A stretch of 34,735 bases of DNA from Paraburkholderia tagetis (GCF_022213065.1 NZ_JAKLJA010000060.1:1-34735); one strand, 5' to 3'. Counted from the stretch's first letter, positions 1 through 7,186 are shown. Numbers and translations: made by a program. The notes: generated from the sequence alone by a model not told the origin.

Positions 1-17
1 AACTGACCACCCGCGTC

Positions 18-116
18 ACTGCTTAAGTGCTCGCTTCCGTGTGGAACGAGCGCTCGCGTGTTCGTGGAAAACCTGCTCGGCTACGCGTGGAATCCGCGCT
101 CGGGTGTCGTGGAATA
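18..116. repeat. Degenerate tandem repeat, unit about 23 bp, at the groEL break
   Basis: The hexamer GTGGAA begins at 41, 64, 87 and 109, giving periods of 23, 23 and 22 bases. Each copy is followed by a related GCTCG-type core; an extra weaker unit may lie at 18-40. The array ends exactly where GroEL homology begins, so it is probably tied to the rearrangement that truncated groEL. Arrays of 20-23 bp sites occur at ends of Tn7-like and related elements, but no such element is proven here. Confidence 0.5.
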
Positions 117-776
117 CGCATCGAGGTCCGCAAGGACGACACCATCATCATCGACGGCGCCGGTGACGCGAAGCGCATCGAGGCGCGCGTGAAGTCCATC
201 CGTGCGCAGATCGAGGAAGCGACGAGTGACTATGATCGCGAGAAGCTGCAGGAGCGCGTGGCGAAGCTCGCCGGCGGCGTGGCCGTGATCAAGGTCGGAG
301 CGGCCACCGAGGTTGAGATGAAGGAGAAGAAAGACCGCGTCGACGACGCGCTGCACGCCACGCGTGCGGCGGTCGAAGAAGGCATCGTGCCGGGTGGTGG
401 TGTGGCTTTGCTGCGCGCACGTTCGGCAGTTTCGAACCTGAAGGGTGTCAACGGTGATCAGGACGCCGGCATCCATATCGTGCTGCGCTCGCTCGAAGCG
501 CCGTTGCGCGTGATCGCCTCGAATGCGGGTGACGAGCCCTCGGTGGTCATCGCGAAGGTGCTCGAAGGCAAGGGCAACTTCGGCTACAACGCGGCCACCG
601 GCGAATACGGCGATCTTGTCGAGGCGGGGGTGGTCGATCCCACCAAGGTCACGCGCACGGCTCTGCAGAACGCCGCATCGATCGCTGGGCTGATCCTGAC
701 GACGGATGCAACGGTGGCCGAAGCGCCGAAGGACGAAAAGCCGGCGCCCGCGAGTGCGCCGGAACTGGAGTACTGA
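27..776 (+). pseudogene. groEL: Truncated chaperonin GroEL (C-terminal part only)
   Basis: GroEL is the 60-kDa chaperonin that folds proteins in an ATP-driven double ring. Recognisable GroEL sequence starts near base 117 (RIEVRKDD) and runs to the normal C-terminus. It includes the VDDALHATRAAVEEG stretch that carries the catalytic aspartate of the equatorial domain and the PGGGVALL motif. About 220 residues remain of a usual 540-550, so the N-terminal equatorial half and most of the apical domain are gone. The first 30 residues of the open frame (bases 27-116) are not GroEL and come from a short tandem repeat. The tail is acidic and proline-rich and lacks the GGM repeat of housekeeping GroEL, which suggests an accessory paralogue. 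Two hairpin terminators follow. It cannot form a working chaperonin. Family call is certain; exact break point is approximate. Confidence 0.9.
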
Positions 777-796
777 CCGTACATCGGTTCCGCTCT

Positions 797-830
797 GCAC
801 CGGCCGTCCAGCCCGGCCGGTGCATTTTTT
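797..830 (+). terminator. Rho-independent terminator after groEL remnant
   Basis: A perfect 9-bp stem GCACCGGCC (797-805) / GGCCGGTGC (815-823) with a 9-base loop is followed at once by a T run (825-830). It lies 21 bases after the groEL stop codon. Confidence 0.85.
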
Positions 831-831
831 A

Positions 832-875
832 CGGCACTGTTCTTTCAGTCTTCGCGGGGGCAGTGCCGCTTTTTG
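832..875 (+). terminator. Second hairpin terminator
   Basis: An 8-bp stem CGGCACTG (832-839) / CAGTGCCG (862-869) with a long loop is followed by CTTTTT. It sits directly behind the first terminator and ends just before the next gene, insulating that gene from groEL transcription. Confidence 0.6.
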
Positions 876-887
876 CCTGAGACCGTC

Positions 888-1142
888 ATGAAACTCGAAC
901 TTTTCATTGACTCAAGACCGCTCGACATCGAGATCGATGACGTCGTGGCGGCCCTGCTGGCCGTTCGGCTTGACCTGCCGGCAGGCGCCGACAACCAGGA
1001 TGCCCTCGCTCGCTATCTCAGCGAAAAGGGCGCGCCGTGGACGCTCGACGAGGAGCACATGCGCAGGCGCATCCTTCGCCGGCTGATTCTGGATATCGCC
1101 GACCCGGCGCTGGTTATCCGCCATCTCATGGCTGAGGAATGA
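888..1142 (+). CDS. Small hypothetical protein, 84 aa
   Basis: I do not recognise this protein. It starts MKLELFIDSRPLDIEI and is acidic with many leucines and alanines. A predicted helical C-terminal half contains a basic patch (MRRRILRRLI). The ATG at 888 is preferred because the in-frame codon at 873 lies inside the T run of the second terminator. The stop codon overlaps an ATG at 1139 as ATGA, which may couple translation to the ParB-like frame that follows, although the best start for that gene is further down. No membrane segment or signal peptide is visible. It may be specific to this accessory region. Confidence 0.6.
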   Translation: MKLELFIDSRPLDIEIDDVVAALLAVRLDLPAGADNQDALARYLSEKGAPWTLDEEHMRRRILRRLILDIADPALVIRHLMAEE

Positions 1143-1234
1143 ACTGCCCCGGCCAGCCAGATCGATCGGGGATCGGGAGTGTGGCGACATATCCCGCATC
1201 ACGACCGTCTTGCTGTCCCCGCAGAATCAGACAT

Positions 1235-1630
1235 ATGCCCAGCCATCCTCGTTCGCCCGTCTACTCTTCTATGAAACTTCCCGCCGGCGTCCTCGGCCGG
1301 GACTATCTCAAGTTCTTGCAGCTCTCGGTTGACGATGAGCTTGCCTCCAAGGGGTTGTTCGCCGATGCTGCGCTGCAGGACGCTATGGCCGACGTCCGCC
1401 GTGGTTTAATGCGCGGGGCGCAGCCGGCGATGAAGGTGTTCTTTGATGGCTGCCAGTTCTGGCTTGCCAGTCATTTTCATCGCTATGAGGCTGCCCGACG
1501 TCTCGGTGCCCGCCACCAGGAATTCTGGTGTGAGATCCAACCCGGTCCGAAGGACCACGCCGTGCGATATGCGTCGGGAACCCCCGACGTGATGCGTTTC
1601 CATAGCGAGCGGTCCACCACGGGTGGCTGA
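1235..1630 (+). CDS. ParB-like nuclease-domain protein
   Basis: The stretch FFDGCQFWLASHFHRYEAARRLG followed by VRYASG matches the small ParB/sulfiredoxin-like fold, in which a substrate-style strand (vFfDGerYWLaDGFHRyeAA) is followed by a short helix and an RxDAlxYA segment. Residues 40-120 carry the match. In the usual DGFHR motif the DG is replaced here by SH, so the canonical active-site loop is altered. No helix-turn-helix of a true partition protein is present, so a role in chromosome partition is unlikely. Such stand-alone domains are often encoded on plasmids and islands and have no settled function. The start at 1235 is a choice: 1139 (overlapping the previous stop) and 1271 are alternatives, and none has a strong ribosome-binding site. 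Confidence 0.6.
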   Translation: MPSHPRSPVYSSMKLPAGVLGRDYLKFLQLSVDDELASKGLFADAALQDAMADVRRGLMRGAQPAMKVFFDGCQFWLASHFHRYEAARRLGARHQEFWCEIQPGPKDHAVRYASGTPDVMRFHSERSTTGG

Positions 1631-1681
1631 CCGCCATCCATGGCCTAGTCGAACCTGGCGCTGTCCGTGCCCGGCTGCACG

Positions 1682-1754
1682 TGGGTCGTACTGGATTCGA
1701 ACCAGTGACCAACGGATTAAAAGTCCGCTGCTCTACCAGCTGAGCTAACGACCC
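1682..1754 (-). tRNA. tRNA-Lys (anticodon TTT), no encoded CCA
   Basis: Read on the minus strand the 73-base gene has a perfect 7-bp acceptor stem (GGGTCGT with ACGACCC), the D-arm AGCTCAGCTGGTAGAGC, the anticodon loop CTTTTAA and the TψC arm GGTTCGAATCC. The discriminator base is A. The next bases are CGT, not CCA, so the 3' CCA must be added by nucleotidyltransferase. All arms look intact, so it is probably functional. A changed sequence right after the discriminator is what remains when a tRNA 3' end has served as an integration site, but no integrase or direct repeat was found beside it. Confidence 0.95.
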
Positions 1755-1798
1755 AGTCCACTTTTCTGCCCGCCGTCATTGCGCATTGCAGGCTCGCC

Positions 1799-2368
1799 CT
1801 AACTGATATCGATCGTGCGACTCGTGGACGGTACCGGCTCCGTTTTCGGCACGGTCAACGTGAGTACACCGTTGTCGAATTTTGCCAGGGCGCGACCGGG
1901 ATCGGCGTATTCAGGCATGGGGATCGTGCGCACGAAGCGTCCATGCGCACGCTCCAGCCGGTAGCAGCCGTTTTCCTCACTGCGCACATCCTGCTTTTTC
2001 TCACCACGCAGCACGATCGCGCCGTCCTCGACACTCACCTTCACGTCTTCGCGCTCCATCCCGGGCAGCTCTGCGGTCACGCGTAGCACGGGTCCCTCGT
2101 CGACAACGTCGATGCGTGGCTGGAAGCGCGATGAACTGAAGTCGCCGAACCATCGCTCGAGCACGCTACGGCCTGCAAACGGGTCGTGAAAAAACTCCTC
2201 CACTGCGCGCCATGGTTCCCGTGAGAACAATCGCGCAATGTCGGGCAGGGGGGCCCGCCATTGTTCGTTTTCGCTCGTCGGCGGGCTCTCCGTGCTGTCC
2301 GCATCGGACTTGCGCACAGCCCCGCGAAGGAACTTGAAGGGATTCCACTTTTTCGGATCGGGATTCAT
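1799..2368 (-). CDS. Small heat-shock protein, Hsp20 family (189 aa)
   Basis: This is an ATP-independent holdase of the alpha-crystallin family. The alpha-crystallin domain covers about residues 83-177: strands RIDVVDEGPVLRVTAELPG, then VSVEDGAIVLRGEKK, and the conserved FDNGVLTLTVPK near 164-175. The C-terminal tail RTIDIS supplies the I-x-I motif that bridges subunits in the oligomer. The N-terminal arm is long (about 80 residues) and contains EEFFHDPFAGRSVLERWFGDF, typical of proteins that start with an Hsp20 substrate-binding arm. The ATG at 2368 follows a strong AGGAGG site; the open frame extends upstream to 2692 but that part is not Hsp20-like. It is the last of three Hsp20 genes on this strand, separated from the second by 361 bases. 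Confidence 0.92.
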   Translation of the reverse strand: MNPDPKKWNPFKFLRGAVRKSDADSTESPPTSENEQWRAPLPDIARLFSREPWRAVEEFFHDPFAGRSVLERWFGDFSSSRFQPRIDVVDEGPVLRVTAELPGMEREDVKVSVEDGAIVLRGEKKQDVRSEENGCYRLERAHGRFVRTIPMPEYADPGRALAKFDNGVLTLTVPKTEPVPSTSRTIDIS

Positions 2369-2729
2369 CGTTTCCTCCTCTGGAATCTGGCAGGAGAACC
2401 GGTTATGGCACCCGCACCCCTGCGTTTCCAACGTCGACGTTTTCGGACTGGGCTGAGGGAGCGGTTTGGGCGGCCACCTGGCGCTCCGCGGCCGCGAATG
2501 TTCCCTTTCCAGGCCGACTGACGGCGCACGACAGCGCATCGCGCGGCGCTTCTGCTGCGGTGAACCACCGCCGTGCATGTTGGTGCAGGTGGCAGTTGGA
2601 CATCGCAATGTTGGCCACGGACATTGCTGTCGGGAACGGCTCGCCCATCCGGGCCTCCGCTGTCGGCGGGGAGGCAGCCAGGCCGCCGCCACCCACTGTG
2701 CTTTCTGCCTGCTGCCCTACGCGCCGACT
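2369..2729. other. Gap between second and third Hsp20 genes
   Basis: No convincing gene. A minus-strand open frame from about 2672 to 2403 (beginning MSVANIAMSNCHLHQH) has no good ribosome-binding site and no family I know. The only clear signal is the AGGAGG site of the third Hsp20 gene at its left edge. The length suggests a separate promoter for that gene or a lost gene. Confidence 0.4.
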
Positions 2730-3137
2730 TCAGCCCGTACGCACTTCGATCCGCCGCGGGCGCGCCTCGTCACGGCGTGGGATCGTGAGCTTCAGTACGC
2801 CGTCCTTCAGATTTGCCTCGATCTTCGATGTGTCGAAGTCCGGGGAGAGCGTGAACGTGCGCGCAAAGCGCGGCTCACGGACCTCGGCATGCTGCAGCCG
2901 CAGATTTGCCGGTGTCGGCACGACCGCCTCAGCCTCGATGGCGAGATTGCCGTCATGGACCCGCACATCGAGCTTGTCCCGGGTAACTCCTGGCAGGTCG
3001 GCCCAGAGTGTGACGCCCTGACTGTCCTCGTAGATATCGACGGCAGGAGTAATTGTCATCCGTCGCGCGGACGGCTCGTTCCCGGTGCGCGTGACGGCCG
3101 ACGGGTCGCGCTTGCTCAGTTCAGTGGTATCGCTCAT
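2730..3137 (-). CDS. Small heat-shock protein, Hsp20 family (135 aa)
   Basis: A second alpha-crystallin-type holdase. The domain covers about residues 29-122: PAVDIYEDSQGVTLWADLPGV, RVHDGNLAIEAEA and NLKDGVLKLTIPR. The short N-terminal arm is polar. The C-terminal RRIEVRTG gives an I-x-V form of the subunit-bridging motif. An AGGAGC site lies 8 bases before the ATG. It begins 15 bases after the stop of the first Hsp20 gene, so the two are co-transcribed. Its sequence is clearly different from both neighbours, so the trio is not a recent tandem duplication; members may form mixed oligomers. Confidence 0.93.
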   Translation of the reverse strand: MSDTTELSKRDPSAVTRTGNEPSARRMTITPAVDIYEDSQGVTLWADLPGVTRDKLDVRVHDGNLAIEAEAVVPTPANLRLQHAEVREPRFARTFTLSPDFDTSKIEANLKDGVLKLTIPRRDEARPRRIEVRTG

Positions 3138-3152
3138 TTTCGGCTCCTGGGG

Positions 3153-3593
3153 TTACTGGACGGTGATCGCGCGAGGCTTCGAGGATTCGCGCTTGCCGAT
3201 CGCAATCGACAGGCAGCCATTCTCGTAGCGCGCCTGAACCTTGTCGGGATCTGCGTTCTCCGGCAGCTCGATCACCCGCCGGAACGCGCCAGTGAAGCGC
3301 TCCTGCGCATACAGACGCGTGTCCTCGCTGGTATCCGGCTGTGCCGGTTTGCGCTCACCGCTGATGGTCAGCAGCCCCTTGTCGATCGATACGTCGAGTT
3401 CCGCCGCATTGACGCCGGGTGCAAAGGCGACGATCTCGATCGACTCGTCGGTCGCGCCAATGTTGACCGGCGGGAAGGCGCCGAAGCGGCTCGCCCGAAG
3501 GCTGGAGGGGAAAGTACCGAAGAGGTTCGCCATCTGCCGTTGCAGTCGGTCGAACTCGCTGAAGAGGTCAGATCCGGAGTAGAAATCGCTCAT
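3153..3593 (-). CDS. Small heat-shock protein, Hsp20 family (146 aa)
   Basis: First gene of the Hsp20 run. The N-terminal arm (FSEFDRLQRQMANLFG) is the classic amphipathic segment of class-A bacterial Hsp20, such as IbpA relatives. The alpha-crystallin domain runs from about residue 42 to 136, with PPVNIGATDESIEIVAFAPGV, DKGLLTISGERK, RLYAQERFTGAFRRVIELP and YENGCLSIAI. The C-terminal RAITVQ gives the I-x-V motif. AGGAG lies 10 bases before the ATG. A sigma-32-type promoter on the minus strand at 3730-3760 is in place to drive it, consistent with heat-shock induction. Confidence 0.94.
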   Translation of the reverse strand: MSDFYSGSDLFSEFDRLQRQMANLFGTFPSSLRASRFGAFPPVNIGATDESIEIVAFAPGVNAAELDVSIDKGLLTISGERKPAQPDTSEDTRLYAQERFTGAFRRVIELPENADPDKVQARYENGCLSIAIGKRESSKPRAITVQ

Positions 3594-3729
3594 GATGCAG
3601 TTCTCCTCAAATGTTGATGGAGGCGAACGGGCCTACGCGCTCCAGTTCGCCTGCCAGCGTCTGGCAAAACAAATCGAAACACGCAGCGCACGGGACGTTG
3701 CAAGCCGCGCGTCTGCCTGAGCGAAACCT

Positions 3730-3760
3730 AAGATAGACACTCTGGCGAGGATTTCAAGGG
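3730..3760 (-). promoter_or_regulatory. Sigma-32-type promoter for the Hsp20 run
   Basis: Read on the minus strand, CCCTTGAAAT is followed after about 15 bases by TCTATCTTA. The -35 is an exact match to the heat-shock consensus CTTGAAA; the -10 is only a partial match to CCCCATNT. It lies about 140 bases before the first Hsp20 start codon, leaving a long leader. Confidence 0.6.
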
Positions 3761-3787
3761 GCAAAAGCAGCGGTGCACCCTTGAAAT
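3751..3787. repeat. Inverted repeat formed by opposed heat-shock -35 boxes
   Basis: ATTTCAAGGG (3751-3760) and CCCTTGAAAT (3778-3787) are a perfect 10-bp inverted repeat with a 17-base spacer. Each arm contains one CTTGAAA box pointing away from the other, so the repeat is the core of a divergent promoter region. It could also be a repressor-binding site. Confidence 0.7.
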
Positions 3788-3809
3788 TTTTTTGCCCGGT
3801 CATATCATC
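3779..3809 (+). promoter_or_regulatory. Sigma-32-type promoter for the gene at 3842
   Basis: CTTGAAA (3780-3786) is followed after 13 bases by TCATATCAT, which resembles the sigma-32 -10 CCCCATNT only in part. It points right and lies about 35 bases before the start codon at 3842. Confidence 0.5.
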
Positions 3810-3841
3810 GCGGCGGAACCATACAGCAAATGGAGGACGCG

Positions 3842-4225
3842 ATGGAATTCGATACCGACTGGCTGACCCTGGGCCCGCACCGCATGCGGCTGCGTTCGAC
3901 CCGGGGGTTTCCGACAGAAGCGATGCGCAAGGCGGTGGACGTCATCCGGATGGCGGTCGACAACAACATGAGCGCCCGCGCGCGCCTGGTGGAAGTGGTT
4001 TGCCGACAGGAGAAAAACTATGAAGTCACGATCGGGACGACTGTCGTCAAGGACAAGGTTTGCGCGCCACAGCTCGAAACGTGTATCGCGGGCGTGCTTG
4101 GTCTGCTGCCGGACCAGGTCACCCTGATCGTTACCGCAGTCGATCAGTCTGAAGTGGACCTGCACTTCGGCGTGTACGAGCGGATGCTGGCCGAAAAACT
4201 GGGCACCGCACCGCCGATCCAGTGA
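3842..4225 (+). CDS. Hypothetical protein, 127 aa, divergent from Hsp20 genes
   Basis: I do not recognise the family. The protein begins MEFDTDWLTLGPHRMRLRSTRGF and alternates predicted strands and helices with no membrane segment. Two cysteines sit in VVCRQEK and KDKVCAPQLETC. The ATG at 3842 is preferred because GGAGGA lies 7 bases before it; an upstream in-frame ATG at 3830 overlaps that site. It is read away from the Hsp20 genes from a shared promoter region with a heat-shock-type -35, so it is probably part of the same response. A terminator hairpin lies about 215 bases after the stop. Confidence 0.7.
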   Translation: MEFDTDWLTLGPHRMRLRSTRGFPTEAMRKAVDVIRMAVDNNMSARARLVEVVCRQEKNYEVTIGTTVVKDKVCAPQLETCIAGVLGLLPDQVTLIVTAVDQSEVDLHFGVYERMLAEKLGTAPPIQ

Positions 4226-4577
4226 TGCGGACTGCAGACGGGATAGCAGGACTGGCTGCCTGAGCGTGCCTCCAGCGCGACCTGGGCGTGCGGTGTCGTC
4301 CGAAGGCCGTCCCACAAGGAGCGTCGTTACCCGCCGCGCGGATTGAACAGTGTCAATAATCCGGCTACCTTCGGAGTCCGGCAAGGTGCAGGCGCCGGTC
4401 GATGCCGCGTGACAGCACCTCACCCGTGGCCGAATCTGGCGTGCCGGACGGCACGCTTTTCAGCATTTTCGCGGAGCAGGTCGGGCTGGATCCGCGTCAT
4501 CGACACACGTAGAACAACGATCGCGAGGCGCGCACCCTGCGCACAGCCGGCCAGATCGCGAGCCGGCGGGTGCAGCG
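4226..4577. other. Convergent gap between unknown gene and histidine kinase
   Basis: No gene seen. It contains the terminator at 4439-4460 and otherwise GC-rich sequence without a good start signal. Confidence 0.5.
4439..4460 (+). terminator. Rho-independent terminator
   Basis: GCGTGCC-GGAC-GGCACGC forms a near-perfect short hairpin (4439-4456) followed by TTTT. It points right, so it would end transcription from the gene at 3842. Confidence 0.65.
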
Positions 4578-5795
4578 TCAGCTTATCGGCGTCAGGTCGA
4601 GAGGAAAGCGGATTTCGAATGTCGTGCCTTGCCCCTCGCGGGACTCGAAATGGATTTCGCCCTCGAGCGAGCGGCACAGCTCCCTGACAATCGCCAGACC
4701 CAGACCGGCTCCCGGGACGTCGTCGCCGGCGGCCCGCTCGAACTCCCTGAACACGCGTTCCGTGTCTGACGGCGCAATGCCGACACCGGTGTCGGCGACC
4801 CGCATGGACCACTGGCTGTCTCCGCATCTCGCGATGACCAGTTCGATTTCCCCTTCGCGGGTATATTTCGTCGCATTCGACAGCAGGTTCAGCGCGACCT
4901 GCTTGAGCCTGATGCGGTTCGACTGCACCCGGACCAGTCCGGCCTCAAGGCGGGCAGACAGATGCAGGCCCTTCGCTTCGATCCCCGGACGGGCGGCCGT
5001 GACCAGTTCGTCGAACAGCATGGGCAGATCGACCGGCTCGATGCAGTTATGGTTGTTTTCGCCGACGACGACCGAATACTCCATCATTTCGTCGACCAGC
5101 TGCTTCATGTCATTTGCCTGCCGGGTCGCGAGCGCCAGCCCGGCCTCGGCTCCGGATGGAACACGCGCAATCAGCTGCAGGTCGACCGAAAAGGCGTTCA
5201 GGAAGTTGCGCAGGTCGTGCACGAGGCTGCGCGTGATCTGCATGCGCGACCGGTGCAGTTCACTGACCTGGCGTTGCTGCTCCCGCAGCTCCCGGTTGGA
5301 GCGTTCCAGTTGGCTAGTGTATTCCGCGATGGTCCGGTCACGCTCGCCGATGACCTCGCGGATCGACGTCAGGGTGACAAAACTGAGCGCCTCGTCGATC
5401 AGGCGCAGGGCACGGGATTCATGGTCGCGGGTAAACGTGTCCTCGGACTCCGCGAAGGCCCGGACGGCGCTGGCCAGTTGCCGCCGGAACAGCTCCAGTT
5501 CGCGCACGAGTTCATCAACGCGGTAACCCTGCTGCCAGCGCACGTTCCCGTGTTGCCTCGCATCGCGTTCGATGGCCCGTTCGACCGGCTGGAGATCCTG
5601 CTCTTCGAGCGCGACGCAGATGCCGCTCAGTATGGCGGGCAGGTGGTCGGCTAGTTGCTCCCAGGTCAGCCGGTCCGCCTCGATGAGGTCGGCATCGGCA
5701 GCAACCGCCTGCATCCATCTTTCCGTCAGGCGCACCTGTTCCCGTCGGAGAAATCCGGCGAGGGCGTGCAGGGTTCCCGTTTGAGAATCGGTCAT
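4578..5795 (-). CDS. Soluble sensor histidine kinase with RsbRD-like N-terminal domain
   Basis: Residues 1-150 of 405 look like the helical sensor domain of RsbR/RsbT-co-antagonist (RsbRD) proteins: a long helix with LTERWMQAV, LADHLPAIL and GYRVDELVRELELFRR. A coiled-coil linker (RTIAEYTSQLERSNRELREQQ) leads to a HisKA dimerisation domain with phospho-acceptor His193 in SLVHDLRN. The ATPase domain has the N box (QVALNLLSNATKYT), G1 (VADTGVGIAP), F box (FREFERA) and G2 (GAGLGLAIV). No membrane segment is present, so it senses a cytoplasmic signal. The ATG at 5795 is chosen because the domain begins there; the frame extends upstream to 5933. It is divergent from a single-domain receiver and is its likely partner. 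Confidence 0.9.
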   Translation of the reverse strand: MTDSQTGTLHALAGFLRREQVRLTERWMQAVAADADLIEADRLTWEQLADHLPAILSGICVALEEQDLQPVERAIERDARQHGNVRWQQGYRVDELVRELELFRRQLASAVRAFAESEDTFTRDHESRALRLIDEALSFVTLTSIREVIGERDRTIAEYTSQLERSNRELREQQRQVSELHRSRMQITRSLVHDLRNFLNAFSVDLQLIARVPSGAEAGLALATRQANDMKQLVDEMMEYSVVVGENNHNCIEPVDLPMLFDELVTAARPGIEAKGLHLSARLEAGLVRVQSNRIRLKQVALNLLSNATKYTREGEIELVIARCGDSQWSMRVADTGVGIAPSDTERVFREFERAAGDDVPGAGLGLAIVRELCRSLEGEIHFESREGQGTTFEIRFPLDLTPIS

Positions 5796-5950
5796 GATCC
5801 GTACCCAATGCGTGAATCGTTGAGCAAAGACGCGCATGCGAGGACATATTATCGTTTCCTCGCACCGCCTCGGCGGCCAATATCTTTCCGGCCGGCGCTC
5901 GGGAACGCCATTTGCTCCGCGTCGCGAAAACAACTCTACCGACCAGCAAA

Positions 5951-6304
5951 ATGCCTTCTATCCTGCTTGTCGACGACCAGCCTGAGTTGCTCGATGCGTG
6001 CGGCCTCATACTCACCGCCGAAGGGTATGACGTGTGCTGCTCACACGACGGCGTGGAGGCGCTCGCGCAGGCCCTTCGCCAGCCGCCCGATTTGATCATA
6101 ACGGACTGGGTGATGCCGCAGATGGGTGGCGGTGAACTGTGTCGCCAGCTCCGGGCGCATCCTGCACTGGCACACATCCCGATCCTGGTTCATACGGCGA
6201 TGCCACCTTCGTCGCCGGGGCCGGTGCAGTGGGACGACTGCCTCATCAAGCCGGTCCCGGTGGCGCTGCTGCTCGCCACCGTGAAAATGTGGTGTCCTCC
6301 GTGA
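5951..6304 (+). CDS. Single-domain response regulator (receiver only)
   Basis: A 117-residue CheY-like receiver. The acidic pocket is Asp8/Asp9 (LLVDDQ), the phospho-acceptor is Asp52 (ITDWVMP), the switch threonine is Thr82 (VHTAMP) and the conserved lysine is Lys100 (CLIKPV). There is no output domain, so it must act by protein contact, for example as a phosphorelay intermediate or by binding a partner. Its gene is read away from the kinase gene and starts 155 bases from it. The ATG at 5951 begins right at the first strand; an earlier frame start at 5912 adds residues not typical of the fold. No strong ribosome-binding site is seen. Confidence 0.9.
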   Translation: MPSILLVDDQPELLDACGLILTAEGYDVCCSHDGVEALAQALRQPPDLIITDWVMPQMGGGELCRQLRAHPALAHIPILVHTAMPPSSPGPVQWDDCLIKPVPVALLLATVKMWCPP

Positions 6305-6364
6305 GGCACTCCGGAAGCCGCAAACTGGCTCGCCGGCTAGGTTACCGGGATCCATCGCACGACC

Positions 6365-6393
6365 TTGAAAATTTTCATCAGTGAAACTAACTT
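6365..6393 (+). promoter_or_regulatory. Candidate promoter before small gene at 6530
   Basis: TTGAAA (6365-6370), 17-base spacer and TAACTT (6388-6393). The first box also reads as the sigma-32 element CTTGAAA, but no CCCCAT-like -10 follows at the right distance, so the sigma factor is unclear. Confidence 0.4.
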
Positions 6394-6529
6394 ATATGCA
6401 GCTCAGGCAGTGTGCCCGGTGATGGACCGGTTGCATGCTGCGTGTTTCGATTTGTTTGCCCCGCAGCATGGCAGGCGAACTGGAGCGCGCAAGCCCGTTC
6501 TCTTCCTTGCTGCGTCGAAGGAGAAGACG

Positions 6530-6712
6530 ATGAGCTGCCTTCACCTACGCTCGGCTTCGACTACGCTGTTCGAGCGCCTCCACCGTACGATAGTCGACCT
6601 TTCCAGCGGTTTCCGGCCGTTCACGCAGCGTGCCCGACCCACGCTGTCGGACCGCATTGCTGTCCTGCGGCAGACGTTTCGCCAACTCACGTTTCACCTG
6701 CGCCGCGGTTAG
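6530..6712 (+). CDS. Small basic hypothetical protein, 60 aa
   Basis: A 60-residue basic protein beginning MSCLHLRSAS and ending RLTFHLRRG-like (many Arg, Thr and Phe). The main support is an excellent ribosome-binding site, AAGGAG 6 bases before the ATG, and a candidate promoter about 140 bases upstream. No known domain. An opposing minus-strand frame exists but lacks such signals. Could be a real small stress protein or a chance frame. Confidence 0.4.
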   Translation: MSCLHLRSASTTLFERLHRTIVDLSSGFRPFTQRARPTLSDRIAVLRQTFRQLTFHLRRG

Positions 6713-6877
6713 CAGCGCGGTTGCCGTGCGGGCACCGCTCGCGACGTCGGTACGCCGTCGATCATGCCGTATGCCGGCGGTGATTCCATGAAGCGATGGG
6801 CACCAGATTCGGAGCGGTTTTGGCAGGAGCACTGCACGGCCGGTAGGATGCCTGCACGCGCGAGGGGGAGTGATTCA

Positions 6878-7186
6878 ATGGAACGGGTGAGGACCGAGAT
6901 GCGCAACGGATTGGAGATCCGTATGCATACCCTCGTCGTGAGGCACGTACGGACGGCGGCATATCCGTGGCAAACCGCGGCGAACGGATACCTTGTATTT
7001 GTTCAGGTTGTGAGGGATGGCGAGGTTTTCGTGAACTGGCACCTGCCATGGCTGCGCCGCCGCTGGCCGAGTCGCGAGAAGGCGGAATCGGAAGCGTTGG
7101 AGTACGCCGTGCGGCTTGTGGACAGTCGCCCGTTTCGCGCACCGCCGCCGGATGTCGCGGAGGCGATCTGGCGATGGCGCCGGTGA
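6878..7186 (+). CDS. Small hypothetical protein, 102 aa
   Basis: The protein has a predicted beta-rich core (LEIRMHTLVVRHVR, GYLVFVQVVRDGEVFVNW) followed by a helix (REKAESEALEYAVRLVDSR). This pattern of a short sheet plus one helix is common among small uncharacterised Burkholderia proteins, some of which sit beside stress genes, and resembles the protein encoded at 26446-26685 in layout. GGGGAG lies 9 bases before the ATG at 6878; an earlier frame start at 6764 has no such site. It ends 31 bases before the membrane-protein gene and may be co-transcribed with it. Confidence 0.6.
   Translation: MERVRTEMRNGLEIRMHTLVVRHVRTAAYPWQTAANGYLVFVQVVRDGEVFVNWHLPWLRRRWPSREKAESEALEYAVRLVDSRPFRAPPPDVAEAIWRWRR

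Noticed and set aside
18..116. CRISPR array
   Set aside because: Units are degenerate and contiguous with no spacers, and there are no cas genes in the window.
81..800. 239-residue minus-strand open frame
   Set aside because: It is antisense to the clear GroEL fragment and its translation resembles no protein; high GC keeps such shadows open.
2466..3617. 383-residue plus-strand open frame
   Set aside because: Covers two certain Hsp20 genes on the other strand; composition is typical of antisense of GC-rich genes.
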